A DNA stretch of 64,000 bases, from positions 5,129,501-5,193,500 of the forward strand of contig NZ_OW485601.1 in the NCBI RefSeq assembly GCF_937425535.1. The letters run 5' to 3'. Every line of letters starts with the position of its first letter. The stretch's first letter is position 1. This document shows positions 27,366-34,827 of the stretch, in pieces. The stretch is from Rhodovastum atsumiense (lineage in GTDB: Bacteria; Pseudomonadota; Alphaproteobacteria; Acetobacterales; Acetobacteraceae). The notes beneath the pieces are model-generated. The model saw only the letters and a list, made by a program, of their open reading frames with translations, had not been told where the DNA came from and ran no database searches. Position numbers and translations under genes: made by a program.

Positions 27366-27477
27366 CTGCGCGCTTGCGGCCGAGCGCGGGCAGGATGCGG
27401 AGGCGCAGGTAGGCCTCGTAGTTGGCGGCGCTTCGCAGGCGCTCCCGCACGTGCGGCACGTAGCGATCCCGGGTGAA
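27366..27477 (-). pseudogene. Integrase fragment (core-binding domain)
   Basis: The minus strand encodes RDRYVPHVRERLRSAANYEA and LRILPALGRKR, which match residues about 105-140 of the integrase at 11196-12389 nearly base for base. It is flanked by unrelated sequence and has neither start nor catalytic domain. A recombination scar. Confidence 0.8.
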
Positions 27478-27561
27478 ATGCGGGCAAAGAACCTTTAGTT
27501 TTTATTTAGAAATATATGGGCGGGAGGGAGAATCTGAAATCGCCTACCCCCCATGACTTCT

Positions 27562-29106
27562 TCAGAGTTTGAACGGAGCGCCCTGATCAAGCATGTCGCG
27601 GTCGAACTCCGTCTGGTTGCTCCAGCTTAGCTTGGCGCCGAAAGCGCCGTTGATTTGCTCCAGCGCGGCCAGAAGCTGGGGATTATCAGTCGTGCGCAGT
27701 GCAGCGCTCAGATCGGTGAAAGCGGTGGCGAACAGTGCCTCGCGATCAAGGTAGTGCTGCTCGATCAGCATGGCGAGCGCTTCCCGATTCGCCATCAGCC
27801 GGGGCAGGGCCTCCCGGCAGGTGGCCTCGATCTGCTCACGTCGCCGCTTGGCAGCACGCGCGGCCTCCAAGTGTGTCACTATCCCATAAAGGAGTGCATC
27901 GATTCCCTGATTGACGGCGACCGCTGCCACCGCGCCGAGGACGGCGGCCAGAAGCCCGGCCAGGATGTCGCCGATGCCGAACGGTAAGGCTGCGAACTGC
28001 GCCTGCAGTTGGGCTTCCAGTGCGACGCTCAGGGTGGCAATCCCGAGTGTCGCGAGCACTTTGAGGACAATAGCGACCAGCCGGCCGAAGCTTGGGACGC
28101 TTCCCGTGAAATATCCCCAAATGGCGTCCCAAATCTGCTGCGCCAGGGCGCCGACGGTCTTGAGCAGATTGGCGGCGCTTTTCACGAGGCCGGCGAGTAC
28201 TGCGGTGCTGGCCTCGAAAGCTAACTGCCCCAGCCCACCAAGCGAGTGCTGCGCCAACGCCACATTCAGGCGGTCCCAGGTGGCCGCAAAGAGGCGCTGC
28301 ACGCGTGCCAGGGCCGGCGGACCGCCAGCACCATGAAAGGCGTCCTGCATCTCCCAGATCGCGCCGCTGACGACGAAGGCCGCGGTGTCCAGCACGGCGT
28401 TCTTGACTGTTCCTTCGCTGACACGCACGGCAGCATGTTCGGCAGTGCCCATGACGGACTGGGTCACAGGGTGCTCGGCGGCCCAAGAGGTGTGCTGGCC
28501 CTGGATGAGCTTGCCGAGGGCAATGCGTGCCTTTTCAGCTTTCGGCCCACCCCGGGCTACTATTTCCTTTAGCGTCTGCTTATGGCGATCATAATGATCG
28601 TGGGGCACGACGATCTGGCTGACACTATCCTGAAGATATCTTTCCTCCAGAAGCGCAGCGGTTTTGTCGACAACCTTGAGCTGCTGGGCTTCGATGACTC
28701 GATTTTTTCGGACTATGACGTTGTCGACTGAGGTGTGGTTGCGTACTGCGTAAGATGCCAATCCTGCAGGGAGATCACCCACCTGTTGGCGTTTGGCAAG
28801 CTCATCGGTGGTGAAGGCACGCGTATTTCGGCCATTAATTTCGCTATCAAGGTTGACCGCCGTTTTCTCCAGCACCTCAAACATATGGCCTTTGATGTTC
28901 GGGTTGCGGTTTGGGCTGCCGTCATCGTTGCACGAGACTTCCTGTATCGCCACGAAGCGGTCGAAATGTGCGGCATACAGATTTGGACCCGGCATCAGCG
29001 TGACTGCGCTGCCGAACCGACGCGAGAGACGTCGGCGCACTTCGGCCTGCAACTCGGTGATGACATCGTCGAGCAAGGAGGGAACTGGCGTCCCGGGAGG
29101 CGTCAT
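27562..29106 (-). CDS. Large protein of the three-gene operon: possible nuclease N-half plus hydrophobic C-half
   Basis: About 514 residues from ATG 29106 (MTPPGTPVPS). This start avoids a 13-bp hairpin (29125-29153) that an upstream start at 29163 would include. Residues about 60-150 contain NIKGHMFEVLEKTAVNLDSE, then TSVDNVIVRKNRVIEAQQLK. The D...ExQxxK spacing is reminiscent of PD-(D/E)XK-like nucleases, but this is inference. Residues about 260-420 are rich in hydrophobic helices (GLVKSAANLLKTVGALAQQI, AIVLKVLATLGIATLSVAL, GIGDILAGLLAAVLGAVAAV), suggesting membrane insertion. It is third in an operon with a glycine-zipper protein and a TerB-like protein. I do not recognise the family; an anti-phage or toxin effector is plausible. 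Confidence 0.6.
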   Translation of the reverse strand: MTPPGTPVPSLLDDVITELQAEVRRRLSRRFGSAVTLMPGPNLYAAHFDRFVAIQEVSCNDDGSPNRNPNIKGHMFEVLEKTAVNLDSEINGRNTRAFTTDELAKRQQVGDLPAGLASYAVRNHTSVDNVIVRKNRVIEAQQLKVVDKTAALLEERYLQDSVSQIVVPHDHYDRHKQTLKEIVARGGPKAEKARIALGKLIQGQHTSWAAEHPVTQSVMGTAEHAAVRVSEGTVKNAVLDTAAFVVSGAIWEMQDAFHGAGGPPALARVQRLFAATWDRLNVALAQHSLGGLGQLAFEASTAVLAGLVKSAANLLKTVGALAQQIWDAIWGYFTGSVPSFGRLVAIVLKVLATLGIATLSVALEAQLQAQFAALPFGIGDILAGLLAAVLGAVAAVAVNQGIDALLYGIVTHLEAARAAKRRREQIEATCREALPRLMANREALAMLIEQHYLDREALFATAFTDLSAALRTTDNPQLLAALEQINGAFGAKLSWSNQTEFDRDMLDQGAPFKL

Positions 29107-29124
29107 GGGATATCCGATGCGGCG

Positions 29125-29153
29125 GCGCCAGGGTGTGCGGCACACCCTGGCGC
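29125..29153 (-). promoter_or_regulatory. 13-bp hairpin inside the three-gene operon
   Basis: GCGCCAGGGTGTG (29125-29137) and its exact reverse complement (29141-29153) leave a 3-base loop in the 53-bp gap between the second and third genes. There is no T-run. It could lower expression of the third gene or be an mRNA processing site. Confidence 0.55.
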
Positions 29154-29159
29154 GGGGGG

Positions 29160-30164
29160 TCACATGCTGGCCAGCTTGGCCACGAAGTCGCGTGCTTCCT
29201 GCACGGCCCGCCGCGACTCGCGGGTGACCGCACCATCGGCGTCGAACAGCGGCGCTTCCAGCACGTTCTTGACGGTCTTCGCCAGGGCCGCACAGCGCAT
29301 CACCAACTGCCGCTCAGCGGCGTCATAGGTGGCGTAGTCGGTCGCCTCAGCGACCAGCGCACGCAGGTCGACGAGAGCCGGCATGAAGCAATCCTCGAGC
29401 TTCTCCAGCACGTCGGCCATCTCCTCGGCGCGGCGCTGGATGGTACGGGCTGCGACCTCGGCGGTCTTCATCTCCTCCACGGCCGCCGCAGCCTTCGCCA
29501 GGTTTGCCTGGGCGTCCTCGACGGCCTTCGCCGCCTTGGAGGCCATCACCATGCCGCCGACGGCCAGCACGGGGCCCGCGACAATTCCTCCGAGCACCGC
29601 CGCACCGCCGGCCATACCCATACCGCCAGCCGCCAAGCTGCCGCCACCGAACCAGGCCAGGGTGGCGTTGGTCGCGGCAGCACCCGCGAGGCCGCTGATC
29701 GCGGCACCTGTAGAGGCCGTGGCAAGAGCGCCAACGCCGCCGAACGCCGCCAGCCCCGCCAGAGCCCCGCTGCCCAATGCAGCCGCGCCGCCTTGCAGCA
29801 CGTCGACCATGCGGAGCGCGATCTCCTGCACCTCAAGCATGTCGGCAGCGTTGACGGCGAGCCGCAATCCCGAGGCGATATTGGGATCATGAAAATCAAT
29901 ATTTTTGATTTTCTGAAAGTAATCGACGAACGGGATGAGTCCGCGCTCGTACAAGAAGGCTTTTTCCTTGCCGAGTGACTCAAGTCGTTGCTGAACAATC
30001 CGGCGAACAGCTTCCAGTTCCTCTCGTCCTTCCTCAAAAGTGCTCTGGGCTTCGGTAGTAATGCTTTTCGCGCGGGAGAAGTCGGCTTTTGCATCAAAGC
30101 CTTTCTTGACGCCCCATCCACCGGCAGCGATGGCAACGGCACCCAAAATCAGGGGAAGTGGCAC
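29160..30164 (-). CDS. Glycine-zipper membrane protein of the three-gene operon
   Basis: 334 residues. An N-terminal hydrophobic segment (LILGAVAIAAGGWGVKKGFD) is followed by a coiled-coil-like stretch (about 25-95, EEGREELEAVRRIVQQRL) and the motif FVDYFQKIKNIDF. A long Gly/Ala-rich core (about 125-215) includes TNATLAWFGGGSLAAGGMGM, then comes a helical tail. From memory the core resembles a widespread family of unnamed bacterial proteins. Gly-zippers pack membrane helices and occur in pore-formers and toxin carriers. It starts two bases after the upstream gene stops. Its role is unknown, but it is a candidate membrane effector or scaffold. Confidence 0.65.
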   Translation of the reverse strand: MPLPLILGAVAIAAGGWGVKKGFDAKADFSRAKSITTEAQSTFEEGREELEAVRRIVQQRLESLGKEKAFLYERGLIPFVDYFQKIKNIDFHDPNIASGLRLAVNAADMLEVQEIALRMVDVLQGGAAALGSGALAGLAAFGGVGALATASTGAAISGLAGAAATNATLAWFGGGSLAAGGMGMAGGAAVLGGIVAGPVLAVGGMVMASKAAKAVEDAQANLAKAAAAVEEMKTAEVAARTIQRRAEEMADVLEKLEDCFMPALVDLRALVAEATDYATYDAAERQLVMRCAALAKTVKNVLEAPLFDADGAVTRESRRAVQEARDFVAKLASM

Positions 30165-30166
30165 GG

Positions 30167-30940
30167 TCAGTCCTCCAGGAAAGTCTCGGCTTCACGCAGC
30201 AAATGCAGTTGTCGAACAACCCAGGACGTCATGTCGTCCACATCCTCCGGGGGGATGGAAAAAGCAGCGGCAAGGTTGGTGATAAAAGCGGCTTCGCTGG
30301 CGTGGTAGTCCCCGTCTATGTGCGCGAGTGCCAATAGTTCGAGAAAAGCCGAGACGCGAGCGCGACGTGTATTAAATATTGTGGCAACTTCGCTCATCGT
30401 GCAGGCACGCGGCGTAACTACGGTGCCTATTTCGCTAATAAAACCTTCAAGGCGGCTGCTTTCGGCCACATCAACGCGGGCGTCTGCGGCCACAAGGCTT
30501 TGCGCGAGATGCAGGAAAACAGCCTGCTGATCGGGTTGCAGATTGGACAGGAACATACCAGCCAAGTCTTTCGTAATGCGCAAGCCCCGCGGCTTGCAGG
30601 TGGAAGTGGATGGGGGGGAATGCCCGGTGGCCAGCATCTGCCGAAGCACGGCACACGCGGCGTGGACCCGTTCGTGGTACTGCCGAAGATCAATCCGATC
30701 AGCGTATAAGCGTTGGTACATCAAATCGATACGGCATTCATCTGGGCGCGTTGCGTAGATCGCGCAGCTCGTCAGATCGGTATCAAGATGAACACAGGTT
30801 CCGTCCCCCCGGTCGAGGTGACGATACCAGGGATGTCCGTTCAGACTGCGACAGCATGCTCCACAGCGTTCACATTGAAACCGCGGCTCATCGGGCGCCC
30901 GCTGAATGTCTACAGAAGGGGCACATCCTGAACGTGACAC
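30167..30940 (-). CDS. YkgJ-type cysteine-cluster domain fused to a TerB-like domain
   Basis: 257 residues starting at GTG 30940. The N-terminal half has CERCGACC plus later single cysteines (GTCVHL, TSCAIY, DECRID), the CxxCxxCC cluster of YkgJ (UPF0153) metal-binding proteins. The C-terminal half (about 150-255) is an all-helical, acidic TerB-like domain: VFLHLAQSLVAADARVDVAE and FLELLALAHIDGDYHASE. TerB domains occur in phage-defence and stress systems, often coupled to membrane partners. It is the first gene of a minus-strand operon with the glycine-zipper protein 2 bp downstream. A sensor role is plausible but not shown. Confidence 0.65.
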   Translation of the reverse strand: MSRSGCAPSVDIQRAPDEPRFQCERCGACCRSLNGHPWYRHLDRGDGTCVHLDTDLTSCAIYATRPDECRIDLMYQRLYADRIDLRQYHERVHAACAVLRQMLATGHSPPSTSTCKPRGLRITKDLAGMFLSNLQPDQQAVFLHLAQSLVAADARVDVAESSRLEGFISEIGTVVTPRACTMSEVATIFNTRRARVSAFLELLALAHIDGDYHASEAAFITNLAAAFSIPPEDVDDMTSWVVRQLHLLREAETFLED

Positions 30941-31195
30941 AGCAAAATGCCCCTGGAGATCGTGTGCGATTTAACATTTATCGATCATTGCACATAGCTT
31001 ATCAATTATGGGTAGATCGTCACGTTTGCGCAAGATGCTGCAGCAGGCGACACACCGCCACATTTCCAGCGAGTTCCATGAGGCGATGGCGCTGGTTGTG
31101 ATGCTATGAATCAGTATCAGGGTTGATCGGCAGGAGGCCCTCCTCCCTGAGGCTATGGGGGGCGGCGCGATCCCGCTTGGGCTGTCGCTTCGCCA
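30941..31195. other. Intergenic region with AT-rich promoter-like DNA
   Basis: Bases 30941-31010 are distinctly AT-rich for this window (TTTAACATTTATCGATCATT) and lie just upstream of the three-gene operon, so its promoter is probably here. A minus-strand TTGATA near 30995 is a possible -35. The remainder encodes no protein I recognise. Confidence 0.35.
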
Positions 31196-31238
31196 GTACC
31201 GCGCGGAGAGCACGTTCACCCTTTTCAGGAAGACTTCC

Positions 31239-31927
31239 GTGAAAGCGATCATGCGCGCTGCCGCGAAGGCCGGTGTCTGCAAGACGAGGGTGGCGGCCGC
31301 GTCGGCAATCCTGCGCGAGATGACCGCGGCATCTGACCGGGTGCGGGTGTCGGCGGAGGTGGGTGTGCTCGGCCTGGCGACGGCCTCGGTCGCCGAGATA
31401 GCGGGGCGGGTTCGGATGTCGGTGCGGTTGCGTCTGGCCACCTCACGGCTGAACCGGGCTCAGCAGGTGATGGTGGCGGCCAACTACGGCATGGGGGGCA
31501 AGATCCGTACGGTGCAGGTACGGGTAGCCTTGCTGTTTCGTGAACTGCTCGCCGGCTGCGGCCGGCGTGCTGCGCGACGCTATCAGCCGCTCGGACCTGG
31601 TGCTGGTACCGGCGCAGTTGGGTACACCGGATTTCGCAACGGTCGCAGTGGCGGCAGGCGAGTCCACCCGGGCCGGAGTGCCGCTGCGGTGGTGGTGAAC
31701 CGGGCCGTGCTGCGGGGCAGCTGGGACGATTTGACGCCCGCCGGGTTGCTATAGCCAACGATCGAGGAGATCGTGGCCGGCGACACGTCGGGCTTGGGGT
31801 CGCGCACGCAGAAGAAGGCGTCGCCAACTGACTTCCCGGGGCCCGATCTGGACGCGCTGTGGCGCGATGTGCGTAACACCCTCGGCGAGCTTCGACCGCA
31901 CGGAACGGTCGAGCAGATGGTCGCGTG
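31239..31927 (+). pseudogene. Degraded ParA-like ATPase gene
   Basis: Begins GTG 31239 after TTCAGGAAGACTTCC, the same ribosome-binding context as the other parA genes. The Walker A has decayed to AAAKAGVCKTR (an intact copy reads AAAKGGVGKTT), losing key glycines. Further on, frames carry LRDAISRSDLVLVPAQLG and, after frameshifts, a tail encoding GPDLDALWRDVRNTL, equivalent to the LSDLWQAVRRLI end of the intact protein. Several stops interrupt it, so it is a dead paralogue upstream of the functional gene. Confidence 0.7.
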
Positions 31928-31961
31928 ACAAGGAGGAAGGTGTCACTGTCATCCATTTATC

Positions 31962-32286
31962 TCCCCAACCTGGAAATGACACCAACCGGCGCAAGCACGC
32001 CGTGAAACGGGTTTGCCGGCGCCCGGCATGACGACAGAGCCACGATGAGCGTCGGCAAGATGCGATCGGAACCGGCGTGGCCCGCAGGGTCACCGCTCTC
32101 ATGGAAGAGCCGCTCAGCCCACAGTGCCGGATGACGGCTCACATCCGGTCGGGGCCGCGGCCTCGGCACACCCAGGGCCAAACTCCACCACACCGGTCCG
32201 CACGCTCGCGTGAACAGGTGAATGTGGGGCCGCGCGTTTGCCCATCTGCGCGCGGCCAGCACGCTCACCCGTTCAGGAGGACTTCC
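31962..32286. repeat. parA-leader repeat, copy 3
   Basis: Matches the right-hand part of copies 1 and 2, starting at TCCCCAACCTGGAAATGACA. It keeps both GCACGCTC repeats, between which copy 1 has lost about 50 bp. It directly precedes an intact parA with TTCAGGAGG as ribosome-binding site, so it is the only copy that could still act as promoter or partition site. Confidence 0.75.
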
Positions 32287-32961
32287 GTGAAGACGATCGC
32301 GCTCGCCGCCGCCAAGGGCGGTGTCGGCAAGACGACGCTGGCTGCCGCGCTGGCCACCGCCGCCACCATGTCCTGCCGTGGCTTCAGGGTCTGCATCGCC
32401 GACCTCGATCCCCAGGGCTCGTTGACCGAGTGGTGGAACGACCGCGAGTCGACGCATCCGCAGCTCGTCTCGTCAGCCGATCGGCCGCTCGCGCAGGAAC
32501 TGCGTGCCTGGCGAGCCGACGGCTTTCACCTCGCCATCCTGGACTGCCCGCCCGGCTACGCCAACGCGATCCACAAGGAGGCGATCGCCCTCTCCAATCT
32601 GGTACTGGTGCCGACGGGGCCGGGCCCGCTGGACCTGCATGCGGTCGCCTCGACTGCGCAGATGGCCGAGGGGGCGGGCAAGCCGTTCCGCTACGTGCTG
32701 AACCGCGCGGTGTGCCGCAGCCGGATTGCCGGGCGAGCAGTTGAGGAACTGCGCAGCCGCGGCGGGCTGCTTTGGCCGCCGGTGCACAACCGGGTTCAGA
32801 TCTCGGCCGCGATGGCAGCGGGGCTCACGGTACTGGAGACCAAGCCGGACAGCGTGGCAGCGAAGGAACTGTCCGACCTTTGGCAGGCGGTACGGCGGCT
32901 CATCGACGGCATCCCGGAACAGCCGCGCGCCCGAAGCACCGGCGGGGGGCGGCGTTCATGA
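32287..32961 (+). CDS. ParA-family partition ATPase
   Basis: 224 residues from GTG 32287, with AGGAGG 12 bases upstream. The deviant Walker A KGGVGKTT (about 10-17), IADLDPQGSL, the Walker A' region LDCPPGYANA and LVPTGPGPLD identify a small ParA/MinD-type ATPase. Such proteins partition low-copy plasmids or integrative elements by ATP-dependent binding to the nucleoid. It overlaps the next gene by four bases (ATGA). It is the intact member of a set that includes the truncated gene at 7816 and the decayed gene at 31239. Confidence 0.88.
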   Translation: MKTIALAAAKGGVGKTTLAAALATAATMSCRGFRVCIADLDPQGSLTEWWNDRESTHPQLVSSADRPLAQELRAWRADGFHLAILDCPPGYANAIHKEAIALSNLVLVPTGPGPLDLHAVASTAQMAEGAGKPFRYVLNRAVCRSRIAGRAVEELRSRGGLLWPPVHNRVQISAAMAAGLTVLETKPDSVAAKELSDLWQAVRRLIDGIPEQPRARSTGGGRRS

Positions 32962-33185
32962 TCGGGGGAGGGCCGCTGCAGAGGGGGATATTGGCGTCGA
33001 AGGGGGAGGCGAAGCCGCCCCCAGAGCCGGTGGTCCGCCCACGGAAGGGAGGCAGCCGGCGGGTCGGCGCGACGCTGCCGGCGGAGCTGTACGTCCGCTT
33101 CAAGGCCTACGTGGCACGGCGCGGAGGAACTGGCGAGCAGGCCATTGCCGACGCGATCGAGCAGATGGTGACGAGCGGGGAATGA
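32958..33185 (+). CDS. Ribbon-helix-helix partner of ParA
   Basis: 75 residues starting at ATG 32958, overlapping the parA stop. After a basic, proline-rich N terminus (about 1-32) it has VGATLPAELYVRFKAYVARR followed by GEQAIADAIEQM, the strand-helix-helix pattern of CopG/ParG-type DNA-binding proteins. In small ParA systems this protein binds the centromere and stimulates the ATPase. The parA leader repeat is the obvious candidate binding region. Confidence 0.75.
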   Translation: MIGGGPLQRGILASKGEAKPPPEPVVRPRKGGSRRVGATLPAELYVRFKAYVARRGGTGEQAIADAIEQMVTSGE

Positions 33186-33239
33186 GGACACCGCCCCCGT
33201 CTTGAACCAGATCGGATATGACGGCGGCGCAACTGAGCA

Positions 33240-33271
33240 GGGCCCAGCACCAAGGTGTGCTGGGCCCTTTT
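33240..33271 (+). terminator. Intrinsic terminator after the parA operon
   Basis: GGGCCCAGCAC (33240-33250) pairs perfectly with GTGCTGGGCCC (33257-33267), followed by TTTT. It separates the plus-strand parA operon from the convergent excisionase gene and may act in both directions. Confidence 0.85.
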
Positions 33272-33296
33272 CCCAAAACGGCAGAGCGCCCCCGAC

Positions 33297-33542
33297 TCAG
33301 CCGTCGGCAGTGGATGTGCGCACGCAGCAGGCCACATAGGCTTCGAGGTCGCGGACGCGATAGCGGACGGTCTTCCGGCCTAGCCGGACGAAGGGCGGCC
33401 CGCCCCCGCTGCACCGCCACCGCTCCAACGCCTTCCGCCTGACCCCCAGCCACGCCGCCGCGCCCGCGGTCGTGAGGAGGCCACCCGCCGAGGGCTCAGA
33501 GTATCCCGCCTGCAGCAGGGAGTCCGCAGTAACGTTCCTCAT
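33297..33542 (-). CDS. Excisionase / AlpA-like MerR-type DNA-binding protein
   Basis: 81 residues. LLTTAGAAAWLGVRRKALER is a helix-turn-helix, followed by a wing (GPPFVRLGRKTVRYR) and DLEAYV, the layout of AlpA/Xis proteins that bend att DNA and set recombination direction. ATG 33542 overlaps the integrase stop by four bases, so integrase and excisionase are cotranslated. This is the last gene of a minus-strand operon that begins with two small genes and a DNA polymerase. Confidence 0.82.
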   Translation of the reverse strand: MRNVTADSLLQAGYSEPSAGGLLTTAGAAAWLGVRRKALERWRCSGGGPPFVRLGRKTVRYRVRDLEAYVACCVRTSTADG

Positions 33543-34738
33543 CGATCCGCCCCCGCTGTCGGCCCGGCGAGGGCATCGCCGGCGCCTGTCGCGACCCGCC
33601 CGACCATGTTGGCGGCCTCCACCAGCGTCTGCGGGCTCAGGTGGGCGTATCGGGCGGTGGTGGCGAGCTGGGTGTGGCCGAGGACGCGGCTCACGTCGTA
33701 CAGCGACCGGCCGCCGTTGATCAGGATGCTGGCGAAGGTGTGGCGCAGGTCGTGCAGCCGCGTGCCCGCGGGCAGGGCGGCGGCGCGGCGGGCCCGCGCC
33801 CAGGCCGAGCGCACGCTCTGCATGGGGCGCCCGGGCCGGCGGGGGGACGGAAACAGCCACTCCTGGCCCGGCGCGCGCGGCAGCGTCTCCAGCAGCCGAA
33901 GGGCAGCGTCGCTGAGCGGGATGTGCCGCCGCCGGCCACTCTTGGACCGCGGCACCGTCAGCAGGCGCCGCTCCACATCCACGTCTGCCCAGCGCGCGCG
34001 CAGCACCTCGCTGCGGCGCGCGCCGGTCAGCGCCAGGAGCGCGATCGCCCGGCCCGCGAGCGGATCGGGGTCCTCGCCGAGCGCCGCCATCAGCGCCGCC
34101 ACCTGCGCCTCCGCCAGGTAGCTCTCGCGGGGCTCCTCGCGCAGCATGCCCGGGTGCTGGGCGGGGTTGGCGCCCTGGTAGAGCCCCCAGCGCAGGGCGA
34201 GGCTGAACATGCGCCGCAGCACAGCCAGGTGCCGGTTCACCGAGGCGTTCGACAGCCCCTCGTCGATCAGGCCGCGGCGGAACGCAGCGATGTGAGCGGG
34301 CGTCACCTCATCGAGCGCCTTCCGCCCGAGCGCGGGGGCGATGCGCAGGCGGATCGCGGCCTCGTAGTTGGCGTGCGAGCGCAGGTGCTCGCGCGCGTGG
34401 GGGATGAACATGTCGGCCGCGTAAGCGGCGACGGTCGGTATCGCCGCCAGTCGGTCGCGGGTCCCAGCGGGGTCGCCGCCCAGGCTGATGGCAGCCCGCT
34501 TTTCCTGGGCCTTCTTGCGAGCCTGGTCGGCCGTGATGTCCCCGTAGCGGCCGAGCCTCAGCTCCCGGCGCCGGTGGCGTGGGTCGGTGTACCGGAGCCA
34601 GAAAGTCTTGCGGCCCGAGGGGCAGACTTCGATCGCGAAGCCCGGGATGGCAAGGTCATACACCCGGTACTTCCGCTCTCCCGGCGCGACGGCCAGGAGG
34701 TTCTTGATGTAGGCGGTGGTGAGGGCGGCCTTCGCCAT
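33539..34738 (-). CDS. Tyrosine recombinase of the polymerase-bearing element
   Basis: 399 residues from ATG 34738 (MAKAALTTAY); an upstream extension to 34930 lacks support. An N-terminal arm-binding domain and core-binding domain precede a catalytic domain with Arg241 (TGARRSEV), Lys267 (RSKSGR), His329 and Arg332 (LHDLRHTF), His355 (LGHTQ) and Tyr364 (TARYAHL). It is clearly homologous to, but distinct from, the integrase at 11196. It sits between a family-B DNA polymerase and an excisionase on the same strand, making a replication-integration module. No att core for it was found by eye. Confidence 0.92.
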   Translation of the reverse strand: MAKAALTTAYIKNLLAVAPGERKYRVYDLAIPGFAIEVCPSGRKTFWLRYTDPRHRRRELRLGRYGDITADQARKKAQEKRAAISLGGDPAGTRDRLAAIPTVAAYAADMFIPHAREHLRSHANYEAAIRLRIAPALGRKALDEVTPAHIAAFRRGLIDEGLSNASVNRHLAVLRRMFSLALRWGLYQGANPAQHPGMLREEPRESYLAEAQVAALMAALGEDPDPLAGRAIALLALTGARRSEVLRARWADVDVERRLLTVPRSKSGRRRHIPLSDAALRLLETLPRAPGQEWLFPSPRRPGRPMQSVRSAWARARRAAALPAGTRLHDLRHTFASILINGGRSLYDVSRVLGHTQLATTARYAHLSPQTLVEAANMVGRVATGAGDALAGPTAGADR

Positions 34739-34827
34739 CCCGGGGCAACTCCTCTTGTGGGTCGTTACGTGGAAGGCTGCTGCCGCGCCCGTACTGGGCG
34801 CGGCGAAGAAATAGGGCTGAATGGACG

